From assembly GCA_036345935.2 (NCBI GenBank), contig JADWOT020000006.1, positions 1,152,221-1,216,220 on the forward strand: a DNA stretch of 64,000 nt, written 5' to 3'. This document shows positions 1 to 16,110 of the stretch, one piece after another. The DNA comes from Taenia hydatigena (lineage: Eukaryota > Platyhelminthes > Cestoda > Cyclophyllidea > Taeniidae). How positions within the stretch are numbered: position 1 is the first letter of the stretch; each line of letters begins with the position of its first letter. The position numbers and the translations under genes were made by a program. The notes beneath the pieces were generated by a model, which saw only the letters and a program-made list of their open reading frames with translations, did no database searches and was not told the DNA's origin.

Positions 1-1
1 G

Positions 2-4477
<4,476 letters not shown>

Positions 4478-5184
4478 CTGAAAAAGTTTGCAAGTTCTGC
4501 AAGTTTAGTGCAAGGAAAGTGATCCACTTATACCGACAAATTAGTCAGCCGACAAATTCCATTTCCGAAGCAACCTCATAGATTGGCACCATAACTAGCC
4601 AATATTTTGACACAATTCTTTACTAATAAAGAGTGAACTTAATCGCCACGAGGGACCTGGTATTTAACGCTAACTGAGTGACCTGAGTTTATTCAAAAAC
4701 CGCAACTAAGCGGAAAGCATAAAATCCACAAAACATTGTAATTTAGTAAATGGTTAGAATAACCAACTGACACTAGCATCCAGCCTTTCCATGATCAAAA
4801 TAGGCAAACGTCCGTGATTGAGGAGACCTACGCTATATGCAGCAAATACAACGGGCGAGCACTAATCAGGAAGCATATCCACCGCCAAAATGGACACTAA
4901 GCAAAAATTAAATAATTGAAAAATTTAGCAAAATAAAGCAACTCATTTTATTTAATCAAAAAGATTTAAAATGTTTAATGCAAGCCTATAATCGCAGGTC
5001 ACAATAGGCACTTGAAGACAAACCATGGCACACAGTCTTGATATTTTGCTTAAATCTGTGTTCAACTACACAAGCACTTTAGTGTAGGCGGATCACAGAA
5101 CTGGCCGACCTCGTGATAAGTTCTAATTACGTTTTCCTGTGCAAGTGTAAAAGGATCTTCTACTGTGCTCCAGCATTCAAGAGC

Positions 5185-5955
5185 TGTAGATTCCCTCGGC
5201 TCCCTCGAAAGCAAAAGATGATAGAATGCTAGATTAAAATGTATATGTCCTACGGACAGAGAAAGAAAGCTGCTAGCTAAACTTGGAGGCTAGCCTTCAC
5301 AGCTAGGGCAAGATGGCAACCTCTGTCGCCCTCACCAAAACCGGTAGTACAAGCAAAAAATGCACTACATTGCCCCTCTCCTCGTTCGAGCATCGTCCTC
5401 GACGCTCCCCTTAGCGCACCTACAGCGCTAACCATCACGACTTAGCCAGTGCTGCAAGAAGCACCCACGAGCTACTCATGAGAGTCGCGGACATTCGGCG
5501 CAGCTGAGGCGATGCTTGACACGAACGTCAGTGATCCCTCTTAGCAGTGCATTAAACTTAAAATTTTGTTTGGTTTGGCAACAAAGTTTAGAATTAGTGG
5601 TTTTACTGGCCATCAGTATGCCCATAGGGAGGCGTTAGCAGGCCGATCTCCTTAAGCAAGTATAAGAGGGATAATCTTCGAAACAAAGCTTTCCAGGTGT
5701 TCCATGGCTAAAGTCGCTTCAGTTGTTGATAGCTTTCTTGTTGAACACGGAGCTGGGGTAGATACTGGAAGCACATGCACTTACTTCGCACCGCTGCATC
5801 ATGGTGCAGGCGATAGAGATCGGGATAAAAAGTTTATTGAGTCGGGCTTGCTTTTCGCCGCCACCAATGTAGCGCTCTAAGACTATTTTGAAGACAAAAA
5901 AAGGCAGAATGCTCGAGTAGAATATATATATTAAGCGGACAGAGGGAAATAGGCC
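5185..5955 (+). mobile_element. TRIM-like non-coding LTR element, copy A (3' LTR truncated)
   Basis: This element aligns along its length with copy B at 13429-14261. The 5' terminal repeat is about 126 bases, 5185-5310, starting TGTAG and ending CTAGGGCA (TG...CA ends). The internal region of about 560 bases has no long reading frame. The 3' terminal repeat begins at 5868 (TGTAGCG) and breaks off near 5955, about 40 bases short. The absence of gag/pol and the small size fit a terminal-repeat retrotransposon in miniature. The plus orientation is by convention only: TG...CA ends are symmetrical and no primer-binding site was proven. Confidence 0.75.
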
Positions 5956-6365
5956 TAAACACACTTTGTGCGCAATTGGATTTGTGCGTCTCACTATTTG
6001 CATATAATGTGCGTTAATCCAACAATGGCTTTTAGATGGAAAAACTGAGTCAAGCCAGCCTTGTGTCTGAGTTTACTATTTACGCTCTAAGGGAATCAAC
6101 AAAGGAGATCACAATGCTTACGTCCTTTTAAATTAACTTTTTAGGCTAGAGGTGATAACACAACTTAACACTCGTCCTTTGGCAGCGAGTCGATCCCTTG
6201 ACACCGACAGAGGCCACCTCACAACTCGCCAATCATACGCTGTTTGTCCACTGTGTTGTGTAAGTCGGTAAAGACGTCCCAGGAACGGCAGTCATCTTGT
6301 ACTATAGTACTAGTAAAAAGAAAGGTAGATTAATGAAAGCTCTACATGTAATACCTTGTTTGTTT

Positions 6366-6537
6366 AAACTACCGGCCTTAGCCAGTGTCACGGAGGTGGC
6401 CAGATTGTCCTAGCTGCGTAGGCTGGCCTCCGAGCCATGCCAGCAGCTAATATTTCTCTGCTCGTATAACACATGTATCCATTCCTAGTATTCTGGCTTC
6501 TTTTGCCTTTTGAGAGAGCTTCGGGTTGCTAAACTGC
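6366..6537 (-). mobile_element. Reversed TRIM-like fragment (terminal repeat plus start of internal region)
   Basis: The reverse complement of this stretch matches the terminal repeat of copies A and B, including the blocks GGCAAAAGAAGCCAGAA and CTGGCATGGCTCGGAGGCCA. It continues into about 35 bases of the internal region. It is an old truncated or solo insertion with many substitutions and one insertion near the AT-rich centre. Confidence 0.6.
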
Positions 6538-7197
6538 AAGATTACGTAATCTGTTTCTGTAATGGTGATTTCTTAAAGTGTGTTGGCACTCCAGAGGCGA
6601 GAGGGCGAGAGAGAGCGTGGTTTCACACCGGAGCGTGACACATCTCCATATTGACCCCTTTTACTATATCCCCTTGTACATTCCCTTTGACCCATAATGG
6701 AGATGCCAAAGAGTACTCAGCCTTCTAATAGTAAGGGCAGAAGGAGGGAGGAGGATTAAAAATACCCTACATTTTCAAATTGATTTTGAAGATGTTTAGG
6801 ATTAAAGGGCAGTAATAAATAAATGGCTGCGTTAAGCCTTGGGCTGATTCTTTTTTTCAGTACAGCTTACCAATGATCTAAAGAGTTAATCACCTTTAAT
6901 GCGCATTTTACAAAATGGCTCAGATTTACGGTGACATGATTGTTAATATTTGTGCCTTTAAATGCGGTTTTTATTTATAGTCCTTTAATTATGCGTTGGT
7001 TAGTCGTCCGAAATGAGGTTAATTATTTTGCATTTCAAATTAAACGGGCTTATTTATTGTTAAAATAATGTGACTTTTAAATTTTGGGGGCCTTGGGGAT
7101 GTTACGTTTATTTATTAAAATATATCCTTTTAAATATACCATATGTTTATCTATATCAATAACGATGTAGTCAGTCTTCGTCGTTCGTCAGGTTGGA

Positions 7198-7441
7198 ATG
7201 GATCAGGTGTCGGCTGTCACGGATCCTCTCATTCAGTTTACGAGGGCCTCGGTCCACTTTTTCCATCGGTGCACCAAGCCGGATCGGAAGGGTAATTTTT
7301 TGTACCAGTGCTTACTGCCTTAACATAGAATTCAAAAAGAATGCTATTGCCACAGCTGTTGGATTCCTAGCCATGGGCATCCTCGGTTTTATCATCAAGC
7401 TCGTGTTCGTGCCCCTCAATAGTATTATTGTCGGTGGCTAA
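7198..7441 (+). CDS. SEC61G: SEC61G, gamma subunit of the ER Sec61 translocon
   Basis: Small tail-anchored subunit of the Sec61 channel that moves nascent proteins into or across the ER membrane. Exon 1 is 7198-7291 and exon 2 is 7329-7441, separated by a 37-base GT-AG intron. The joined product is 68 residues, the usual family length. Family hallmarks are the N-terminal MDQV, the amphipathic segment with RCTKPDRKEFKK (the splice falls in the Glu codon), one transmembrane helix (AVGFLAMGILGFIIKLVF), and the near-invariant C-terminus IIVGG. Reading straight through the intron gives an unrelated longer frame, which I discard. An ATTAAA poly(A)-like signal follows at 7452. The gene lies tail to tail with STIM. 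Confidence 0.97.
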
Positions 7442-7855
7442 TTTATGGTTCATTAAAACTAGTTGTACTGTATTTTTCTTTTTTTGTCTATGCATGGTAG
7501 TAGGATCGTAAGTACTGGTATCCACCGCCTGACACCTCAACCGTTAATAGGTATTGATAGATATATTTTGAAATCATGTTTGCAGATAAGTATCAGGGAG
7601 AGTTAATTCACAACACAGCGACCTGCGCTCGAGATAAAAATGCACGCAAAGTGAGTCAAGATATGGAGGGATTCTTGTGATAGTCGTCATAGCTCAGGAG
7701 ACCCGATCCCGGATCCAAACTAAATTGTGGTCTGACTGGAGAAAGGCTCTTTGGTGAGCTATAACAGCTCGGGGCCTCGTGGGATTTGACTTTGCGACGC
7801 CACAGGGCAGCAAACGGACGAACAAAAGAATAGTTTCTTGATAGGGATGATTGCA
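7442..7855. other. SEC61G-STIM intergenic, convergent 3' ends
   Basis: About 410 bases between the SEC61G stop and the STIM stop. It holds both 3' UTRs. Apart from the SEC61G ATTAAA signal at 7452-7457 nothing distinctive is seen. Confidence 0.6.
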
Positions 7856-10800
7856 TTAGCAGGCTCGCTGTGCTCTCCTTCGTTGTTGTATGGAGCTCAT
7901 TTCTTGCGTCGGAATGAGAGTAGAGGAAGTCTGGAATATAGAGGCAGAAGTAAATGGTAAGTGTGGTGTAAATAGGTGGGAGGCTGTAGTTGCTGACTCA
8001 CCATTGGTAGAGGGTGTGTCTGAGCGGAGTTTGGATGGCAAGTCCTGGAGCGTGCTTTTGTTTTGCCAATCAGAAGTGACCCTACTGCATCCATCCTCGC
8101 TAGGACGAGGGCACGAGCTTGGCTGGTCATCCACAAAATCCTCACCAGTAAAGAGCGAAAAGTCGGTAGAAAGATCGAAGAATCGGATGCTATTACTATT
8201 GCCTTCAACTCCAGGACAGCATCTAGATTTGTCGTAGCCCAGAGCGGTCAGCAAGGCATTAATGTCTGCGGGCTGCTGCAAAATCAGACCTGTTAGATCC
8301 TCAATTCGACTCCAGCGATGCTTTCGTTCTTGCATATCCGCTGTGACATTTTCGAGAACTCGTCTAAAAGAATTTGAACTTAACCTGCAGTTTTATGCAT
8401 AACTAAAACATCGCCGTCTTGAATAAAGAAGCCTTTTCTGTGCACCTGAATGGTACCTAGTGCTAACACCTTGGCTAAAGACTAACAGTGAAATCGTGTA
8501 ATTTAACCGAATTTTATTCTATCAGACTTGATTTGCATAGGGTTGTTGGTAAACAGCGACTGTACATACCGGGCAGCATTTAACTTCGAATCGACATCAT
8601 CCAAATTGTCCGAATGTATAAGCCGGACCGAACCCACAAGTGAGGCACGTTTCCTTCGCACACGATCACACTATGGTAATAACGCATAGAATTACATTTA
8701 GGAAGTGCACACCAGCATGCAACGTTTGCTACGAAAAGAGGAAGAGCGTACAGCCTCCTTAGCAGCCATAAGTTGTTTGGCAGCAGCAGAACGCTTCTCC
8801 CAGTAATGCCTCAATTCTAATTCATGAGTCATTTGAAGAAGGAGGGCTAGTTCCGTTGCGGGTGCCTCGATGGGACGCTTAGCGGCAAGAGCAGCAGCGG
8901 CGGCTGCGGCAGCTACAGATGCAGCCGAAATTCGCTCCGATCCACCAATGTAAAATGAAGCATGCGCGGGTAGCACCGGTGAGGCTGACCACTGTCCACT
9001 ACCGATTTGAGACTCGGCCGCAGTCCTTCGGGGAAAGAAGGATGATTCACTGGGCTTGCGTGTTGGTGGCTCCGTTCTGCTATGCTTAGCCGAGAGAACG
9101 GACTGAAGAAAAGATAATTTTCAGGGTTAGAATGAAAATTTAAGGCCTGAAGCGAGCAAATGCAAAACTCGCGTACCATTTGCTCCGAACTACGGCCCGA
9201 GTCAGAGTGGTGAAATAGAGCATCATCGTCAATTTGAGCTGAACGACCCATGGCCGTTCTGCTACTAGTACATACTGAAGATTCAGCCTCCTTCAAGTCC
9301 AGTAATCTGTAAAAAGAAAACTGGTAAAAGAATAGAAATCAACTCCTTCTAATATCAAACAAAATTAAGTGATATTAACTACAAGAGGGAGAGGTGAAGA
9401 AGAAGAAGTGATGAAAGAGCCTCACTCTTGCTGCAATTCCTGAAGAGTTTGTTCAGCCCGAGAGAGCCTGTCATAGTTGCTGGAGGTAGCGCTACGCAGA
9501 CGTTGAGTATAGTGGTGATTGAGTCCTATGAGGGTGATAATAAATGCAATTGCGACAACCAGTGTCGAGACGAGGGGCATATCCTTGCTGAGATGAACAA
9601 GGAGGCTACTAGCTGCGGCCACAGTGGAGAGGTTTTCTAGCATTGAAGGATAGCAAAACGTTGAATTAGAGGATGAGAGAAGGGAGGAGGATGCGAGTAC
9701 AACGCTCGTCAGGAGTGGCGGGCATAAAGTGAACAAGTTTCGCGGTGGCACACTCATCTATACGGACTTTGAACGGTTAAGAACAGCGAATAATGTATAC
9801 ATTTAGGCAAGTGAGCGCGCGCGAGCGAGCGACATGGAGAGGAAGGCCTAGACGCGCTTCAAGTGCACTGTAATCGGCGTGGTGGATGGGAAATTACCAC
9901 GACTATGCCCGTGCATAGGTGTGGATGGGGAGAGGGAAGGGTAATGAAAAATAGCTGCAATTGACCCCAATTAGCACAATGGATGATTTGTTTTAAAAAA
10001 CTCTTCGTAGGCCTGGGTGCCTCGGATGGGGCCTGGAAAATTTCATGGTGCCAAAACAAACAATAATACTAATAATTAAAAATTCTACTTAAAAAAGGGA
10101 CGATGGAAATCACCCATTTTCGCTAGAGTTCAGTAACATTCGTAAGTCTCAGAACACACATTAATAAATGCATTTTGTAATAAAATTACAAAATTATAGC
10201 GAAATGGAGACGCACTTTTCGGGGGGCCAAAAAGAATGAGGTCCATAGCCTTAAGAGAGAGCTTCCGACGATGAAGGGAGTTCTTGATTCCGAGCTCATC
10301 GGTAAGGAACTTCATGTTGCGAGAGACGAGCCTACAAGCGAAAGCACGTACACGGACTATAAAATAACAGGGTCAAAAATTACTCAAAGCCAATTTTGGA
10401 GAGAAGGCTTTTAACGCCAAAAAAGTATGACTTTTATAAACCAATAAAGGATGAAGCAGGAAAGCGCTAGACCCTAATTCGCAAATATCCTACCCTCCAA
10501 AGTGAATTATAGAAAAATACGCGAGATTAACGAAAAAATACGCATAGCATCACGGTGAAGAGGAAACGCATTGCATTAAAATCAGATAACAAAGAAATCA
10601 GATGTTGGTGCATCATTCATATTTCCAAGCGATTTTCTTTCAAAAGAAAATAAAATGAAATAGGCAACAGTTTCGATGGGTATTAATGCCCCTGTACAGA
10701 ACACTTCAATACATACGCAAATCGTGGGCGTGGAGGTAGAAAAAGTAAAAAAAAAGACTTCCTTTTTAAGATCTCAATTGTCACTTACAAAGCATGTAAG

Positions 10801-13027
10801 CATTGTTAGGTGGGTGAAGCCTTTCTGATAGTCATTAAATTTGCTTGTTGATATTGCAACGCAAGCAAAACCTAAGGAGGTCACGTATACACAGCATGAA
10901 AAACAGTAATGAGAGGTGGGAGCAATGAACACATACTGTGGGTTAAAAGCATTCATTTTTAACGCCACTATTATGAGACGTTTCTCAAATTCACTATACA
11001 TTCAAAAATTTGTATGACCCATGCTTATTTGAATGGGGGAATTGAATTTAGTAACTTTTCGACCCACTTATGAGGTTAAAATCCAGAACCAGAAAAGCCA
11101 TATTCAAGTAATCAATTAAGTTTGGCGTATAAGAAGACGGCAAATTCAAGCAATCCTTCAGCAGAAAAGACTTCCAGGAAAAGTTAGAAAACAGATTTTC
11201 AGTTTGGATGAAGAAGAGACTCACTTTACAAAATGCCTAGAGGGAACGAGAAAGCACTCAAGTGAGATGCCATTACAGAAGGCAATGTTATTACAAATAG
11301 GGTAATTTGAAATGAAGGAAGGGATGCAGGGACAATGAAACGGTTAGCAGCCTCACATCACGTGCCACACGAAAGTAAGCTTTAAATAGAAAATCAAGCA
11401 TGCCTACTGCATAAGTGGAGCCCGGAGAGAAGATGCATGAAAGTTTGCAAGATGAGCTAGATGTTAGGTTTGTGGGTGAAAAACTCACCGCGGTATGGAT
11501 TCACCATCCACCTTGTATTGCAAGAAAAGGTCGCCGTATTCCGGGAGTTCAACATACTCTGATACCCATCGTACAGTCTCTGCGACAGTCCAATTATGTG
11601 CTAACACAAAGATACGACATTGTGAGAGTAGAACACATTTGATCAAGAAAGTAAGATGATTCGAGTAATGCATCGGGAAAAGCAGATGAAGGCAAGAGCA
11701 AAAAATAGCGGTAAGAATTTTGATTGGACATCACCAAGGCACTACTCAACACTAACGGGATGAAGTACCATATATGCACAAATTCCAAAAACACAGTTGG
11801 AAAAATCCACACCACGAATTTCGAAGTCCGTTCAAAACAAATTCGACGCTTATTTCGGGGTCACGTACCGGGATTCTTGCGCCAGGCTACCCACAAGTCA
11901 AGAAGGCTTATGATACCATCCTCTTGACTGAGATCTCTTTGGTTGAACTGATCGACTGGGTAGCTGAGTTTGTCGCCCAGAAACTGAGAGAAAAGCATGA
12001 AATACAACTTTGTGAAAAAATATGTAACGATCCCATTGGTATTAGGCTCCAATTCAAAGGCCAATCTAATTTGCCGGAAGTTCTATGAGTGAATTCGGCA
12101 ACTCGAATTCCCAGCAATTCCAAAAGGAGGATGCATGATCACGACTTTGTAACAAGAAAGAATCCAACTCAAAACTTCACACGTTTCAAGCTCTGATATG
12201 AAGTTGCACGCTTTCTTTCAAACAGGCTCATAAAAACATCAAAATTTGATTTCCACGAGACATGAATGACCACAAACAAATTTGTTTTCTGGCAAAAGAA
12301 GAAAAGTGCGCTTTTCCTTCCAGCAGAAGATCGATATAGTGGCCCAGCAAATTAATCCCGCCATGGATCGTAACATAGAAGATTTTGGATATTCTGTGTC
12401 TGGCTCACTTATACTAAGATTAAATCAACAGTTACAGAACCTTAACGAATATGATCCAATGTCCTTTAACTTAGCGAGAAAATTATCCTCCATCAATATT
12501 ACCAATATCAACAAGCCAAGATCACTGCAGATGAAAGACAAAAAACTCACTTGTTTGAAGAGGAAAGTGTCACCAAATAAGGAAATTCAATATTTTAGTA
12601 GCATGATTCGTTTGAATTACGTTTAAGGAATCCGTTAAAATGAAACTTTAGTGTTCCAAACCAGGGTTGACTAAAAGATGGTAGAGCAGGTAAAAGAATG
12701 TTCTTCCTGAGGTTTAGAGACAATGGCTATAACAAAGCAGAAGGAAACCAGTCTCCATCACGCATTCAGTGAGAATACCAAGCACTTTAACTTCCAAACT
12801 AGATATTATCTCGAGTTGAGAGGGGCTATGCACGCGAAGATACTTTTGCTATGCACAAATTCAACGCTGGTTCTAACTCACGAGCAGTGCTTCAGAAAAG
12901 TCGACACCACCACTACTGTCTCCGTCCAATTGACTATGCAAGTCGGCAATAGCTTCGAATGCCAGTGTTTTCTTATGACATCGTGAAACATCGTTAGCAT
13001 TAGCACATGATTCTGAATTGCTTGTTT
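7856..13027 (-). CDS. STIM: STIM, stromal interaction molecule (ER calcium sensor); N-terminal exon missing
   Basis: Single-pass ER protein that senses luminal calcium and opens Orai channels (store-operated entry). Nine exons join in phase: 13027-12882, 11983-11869, 11600-11489, 10331-10216, 9636-9426, 9306-9177, 9102-8752, 8670-8570, 8363-7856; 595 residues visible. Order: a Cys pair before the EF hand (as STIM1 C49/C56); EF loop DGDSSGGVDFSE with Asp at 1, 3, 9 and Glu at 12; hidden EF ending LLDLWVAW; SAM domain from HNWTVAETVRWV to LKAMDLILFGPP; transmembrane LVVAIAFIITLIG; start of coiled coil 1 (RLSRAEQTLQELQ); CAD/SOAR (LLLQMTHELELRHYWEKR, then HSDNLDDVDSKL, then ERKHRWSRIEDLTG). The C-tail is about 125 residues, ending in a basic RRRAQR stretch. 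The signal-peptide exon upstream of 13027 was not found. The segment between coiled coil 1 and CAD is atypical (see findings). Confidence 0.95.
12336..12626 (+). CDS. Possible plus-strand exon nested in a STIM intron
   Basis: An open frame of about 95 codons on the strand opposite STIM, inside the 11984-12881 intron. It starts after a good acceptor (pyrimidine tract then CAG near 12322) and contains an internal ATG at 12363. The product is Lys/Asn/Ser-rich with a helical-looking start (QQINPAMDRNIEDFGYSV) and ends LNYV before TAA. I recognise no family. It may be an exon of a nested gene, a decayed retrocopy or chance. Confidence 0.2.
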   Translation: MVAQQINPAMDRNIEDFGYSVSGSLILRLNQQLQNLNEYDPMSFNLARKLSSINITNINKPRSLQMKDKKLTCLKRKVSPNKEIQYFSSMIRLNYV

Positions 13028-13428
13028 CTGAAAGGATAGTTATTAAGAACAAAACGAACCTATGATGCTTAAGAAAATCAGGCTAACTTGAAAATGAATC
13101 AACATGGACTACAGAAATGATAGCATTAGATCTCAAGGATGATAAAATAGACGCACACAAAAATTGACCAATGATAAGTCGAAACTGCATTCTCCCATTT
13201 CATTGACCAAACCCAACGACATGTGGGCGAAGAGTAGCATCAATTGAAGCATCATCTTTATTTAAGAGGCAAAAAACCTAGGTATCCGTTTTTGGCGATA
13301 GCCATATTTGAGAAGATAGCAAATAAAGGAGCAGATTTTACTACGATTTGGATGGTTAATTTTAAGCTTTTAAAGAGCGCTAATGATTTGAGGGTTTTAT
13401 AGGATTTTAAGGTAGAAAAACAAGATAG

Positions 13429-14261
13429 TGCAGCGTCTCGAGGCTCCCTCAAAGGCAAAAGAAGGCAGAATGCTAAAGTAGGACATATATATTCAACGGA
13501 CAGAGCGAACTAGGCTGCTGGCATGGCCCGGAGGCCAGCCCACGCAGCTAGGGCAGTACGGCCACCTCTGTGACCTTCACCGAAACTGGTAGTTCCAACA
13601 AACAAAGTACTGCATTGCCCCTCTCCTCTTTCGAGCGTCGTCCCCGACGCGCCTCTCGGTAAATCTCCCGCGTCAGCCTTCACAAGGTAGTCAGTGCTGC
13701 AAGAAGCACCCACGAGCCAACCATGCCAGTCGCCGACATTCGACGCGATTGAGGCGATGCTTGACACCAACGCCAGTGATCCCTCTTGACAGTACATTGC
13801 ACTTCGAGTTTCGTTTGGCTTGGAAACAAAGTTCAGAATAAGTGGTTCTGCTGACTATCAGTATGTCCATAGGGAGGCATTGGCACGCCGATCTCCTTAA
13901 GCAAGTATATTAGGGGTTATCTTTGATATGAAACTTTTCAGGCAGTCTATGGCTAGTGTCGCTTCAGTTGTTGATAGCTTTCTTGTAGAACACGGAGATG
14001 GGGTAGATGTTGGAGGTGGACGTCGTTCGTGGCCCATCCGTAGCACATTTCTTTCGCACCGCTGCAACATGCCACAGGAGGTAGAGATCGGGATAAAAAC
14101 CCTATAGAGTCGGGTCTGCTTTCCACTGCCACCAATGTAGCGTCTCTATTCTCCCTCGAAGGCAAAAGAAGGCAGAATGCTAGGGTAGAACATATATATT
14201 TAACAGACAGAGGGAAATAGGCTGCAGGCATGGCCCGAGGCCAGCCCACGCAGCTAGCGCA
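13429..14261 (+). mobile_element. TRIM-like non-coding LTR element, copy B (both terminal repeats intact)
   Basis: An 833-base element. The 5' terminal repeat is 13429-13555 (127 bases) and the 3' repeat 14136-14261 (126 bases). Both begin TG(C/T)AGCGTCTC, share GGCAAAAGAAGGCAGAATGC, an ATATATATT tract and CAGACAGAG-like block, and end CACGCAGCTAG(G/C)GCA. The repeats differ at many positions, so the insertion is not recent. The internal 580 bases encode nothing convincing. No clear target-site duplication is visible (GATAG before, GACAA after). Cestode TRIMs are known to be non-autonomous and transcribed; whether this is that family needs a sequence comparison. Confidence 0.8.
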
Positions 14262-14859
14262 GACAATGCTTCCGCTGAAGATGCAATGGCTATAAAACAC
14301 AAAATCACAGTCTACCAAAACGGAGAGCTATACAAGCAACAATCGCCTCTTTTCATCGTCTTTTGTTTAATCTTTCGCTACGACCATTTGAGTTTGGTTC
14401 CGGTGGAGCCGATCGATACAATCATGCCAAGGAACATCCAACCTTCTTATTTCAGGGATAGCAAGATGGAAGAAGAGGAAAAGGAAGAAACTTCACTATC
14501 CGCATCAGTCATCACAACATCCACGAGCTATTCATTCCAATAATCAAACTTTTGTGTCGCTGATGTGATACCCCACCACAATGTCACTGGTCTCCTGGTC
14601 ATTCTACCAGATTTAGAATCTCTTCCTGTTTTGGAGCTGGATTTGGAGTCCAAGTATTGTCCTGACCATCACACGTGTCCATGACCAAACGTAGGAACGC
14701 TGACCTAATAACAAAATTATGTAAGGACAGGATTTAGCAAAGTTCCATATGGGTAGAGTTTCGCATCTGTTCCCCTTTTTCACATTGTTCCCACATTAGA
14801 GCTGTCCCGCCGTATCTGTCTGGATTCTGCGCAGCTGGTAGTGAGTTAAAGGAGACATC

Positions 14860-16110
14860 TCAAATCTGCAGTTTCGGTGCGGTAGGAAACTCCGTAACTG
14901 CAATCTTTCAGATGGTTTGGAATTAGTGTTGCTTCCGTCATCAATAGTTTTCCTGCAGAACATGGAATTGGGGTAGTCACCGAAGGCAGACGTCATGCCT
15001 CTCCAAGGTCCTTCTCGATTGTAAAAATTAGGCTAAATGTCCGTTAGAAATAGGGTTGCTTTTCGTTGCCACTGATGGGGCATCTTAAGGCTTCTCTGAA
15101 GGCGAAAGAGGGCAGTACTCGGGCAGAATGCATATATTCAAGATACAAAAGGAGGTTCGAGCTACTGGCAAAGCGCAGAGACCAGTCCACTCCATGAAGG
15201 CACAACAGCCAAGAAAGAGCGGTACTTTACCGAAACTGAGAGTTGAACAAACAACGAAAGCACTGCATATTACTAGAGCAGAATGTATGTCGGCGACGTA
15301 CACTACAGATCAGTAACTGGAATGGTACGGAGACCAGAGTTCATAAGTATTTCTTCAGCTCTCCTCTTTTGAGTGTAGTCCCCGTCGCGCCTCTCGGTCA
15401 ACCCTATGCGTTAGCCATCACGACGTAATCGGTGGGAGAAAAGCACCCATAAAACAATCGCGAAAGTCATCAAATCTTCTTACAACGGTGAAGACATTTG
15501 ACCGCATCGTCATTTATCATTATTGGGAATACTGGTGGTTCTAGAGTTTAGACTAGTTCGGAAACCGTGTTGGGAAAAAGTAGAATGCGCTTACCATCAC
15601 TTGTCCACTGCTAGCAGTAGAAGCGCAGGCATAACAAAGGACACAAGGTTCCAGAGCCACACCTTCTTGCCGATTTCACATTTCAGTGATGCCCATGCAT
15701 ATCCATCTGGATTTCAACCAGCCAGGAGAGGTAGAGTTGTTGATACTTTCACATAGTTACAGTCGACAGCTCCGTAACGACCATTCATAGGTTTCGCGAG
15801 TATCCTCACTGCAGGTTACAATGGCATTCATGCAGAAGGCGGATCTGGAATGGCTGTCAAAAGTAGACGTTACCTTCCTCAAAGATTTGCCCATTCGCAG
15901 CACACGCACTTCCCCCATCGCGCTACGATTACTTGCCAAACAGCAGGGATCAGAGGAGCTATCCCGTGGATTAAGGCCTCGAGATCTCCCCGATGATTAG
16001 AGAAAAAGTACTCGGACACGATTCAAAGACCAGATCGCTTGGTGAAGGTACAATTGCAGATCCCTGAGTGGACCCTCACCAAAACCAAGAATTAGACAAG
16101 CAGCCATTAG
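14860..16110. mobile_element. Cluster of decayed TRIM-like copies
   Basis: Segments of the TRIM-like family follow each other here. About 14900-15060 resembles the 3' part of the internal region; about 15085-15190 a terminal repeat (GGCGAAAGAGGGCAGTACTC, then GAGACCAGTCCACTCC); about 15220-15460 the 5' internal part again (ACCGAAACTGAGAGTTGAAC, then CCCCGTCGCGCCTCTCGGTC). At about 15820-16110 further weak matches occur (CCCATTCGCAGCACACGCAC; CCCTCACCAAAACCAAGAAT). The order internal - terminal repeat - internal suggests a recombined tandem array now heavily mutated. Confidence 0.5.

Larger units (their letters stand above)
4478..7197. other. DDX3 5' flank / SEC61G upstream region
   Basis: This 2.7-kb stretch lies between the first visible DDX3 exon (minus) and SEC61G (plus), so it should hold the DDX3 initiator exon and both promoters. 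I could not place the initiator exon: short ATG stretches near 4500-4600 stop before a usable donor. The recognisable content is a TRIM-like element at 5185-5955 and a reversed fragment of the same family at 6366-6537. The remainder (about 6550-7190) is AT-rich with no convincing reading frame. Confidence 0.6.

Noticed and set aside
7193..7441. 82-codon frame starting at 7193 and reading through the SEC61G intron
   Set aside because: Its first half is out of frame with SEC61G; splicing the 37-base intron gives an exact family-length protein.
7856..8237. Overlapping plus-strand frames over the STIM 3' exon
   Set aside because: Shadows of the STIM C-terminal tail, which is supported by phase and by the CAD motif upstream.
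13510..14318. Minus-strand frames of 95 and 121 codons
   Set aside because: They lie inside the TRIM-like element; the terminal repeats supply both ends and copy A does not keep the frames.
14286..14543. Candidate STIM signal-peptide exon region on either strand
   Set aside because: A minus-strand ATG-led stretch (MFLGMIVSIGS) exists but ends in a stop without a donor in the required phase.
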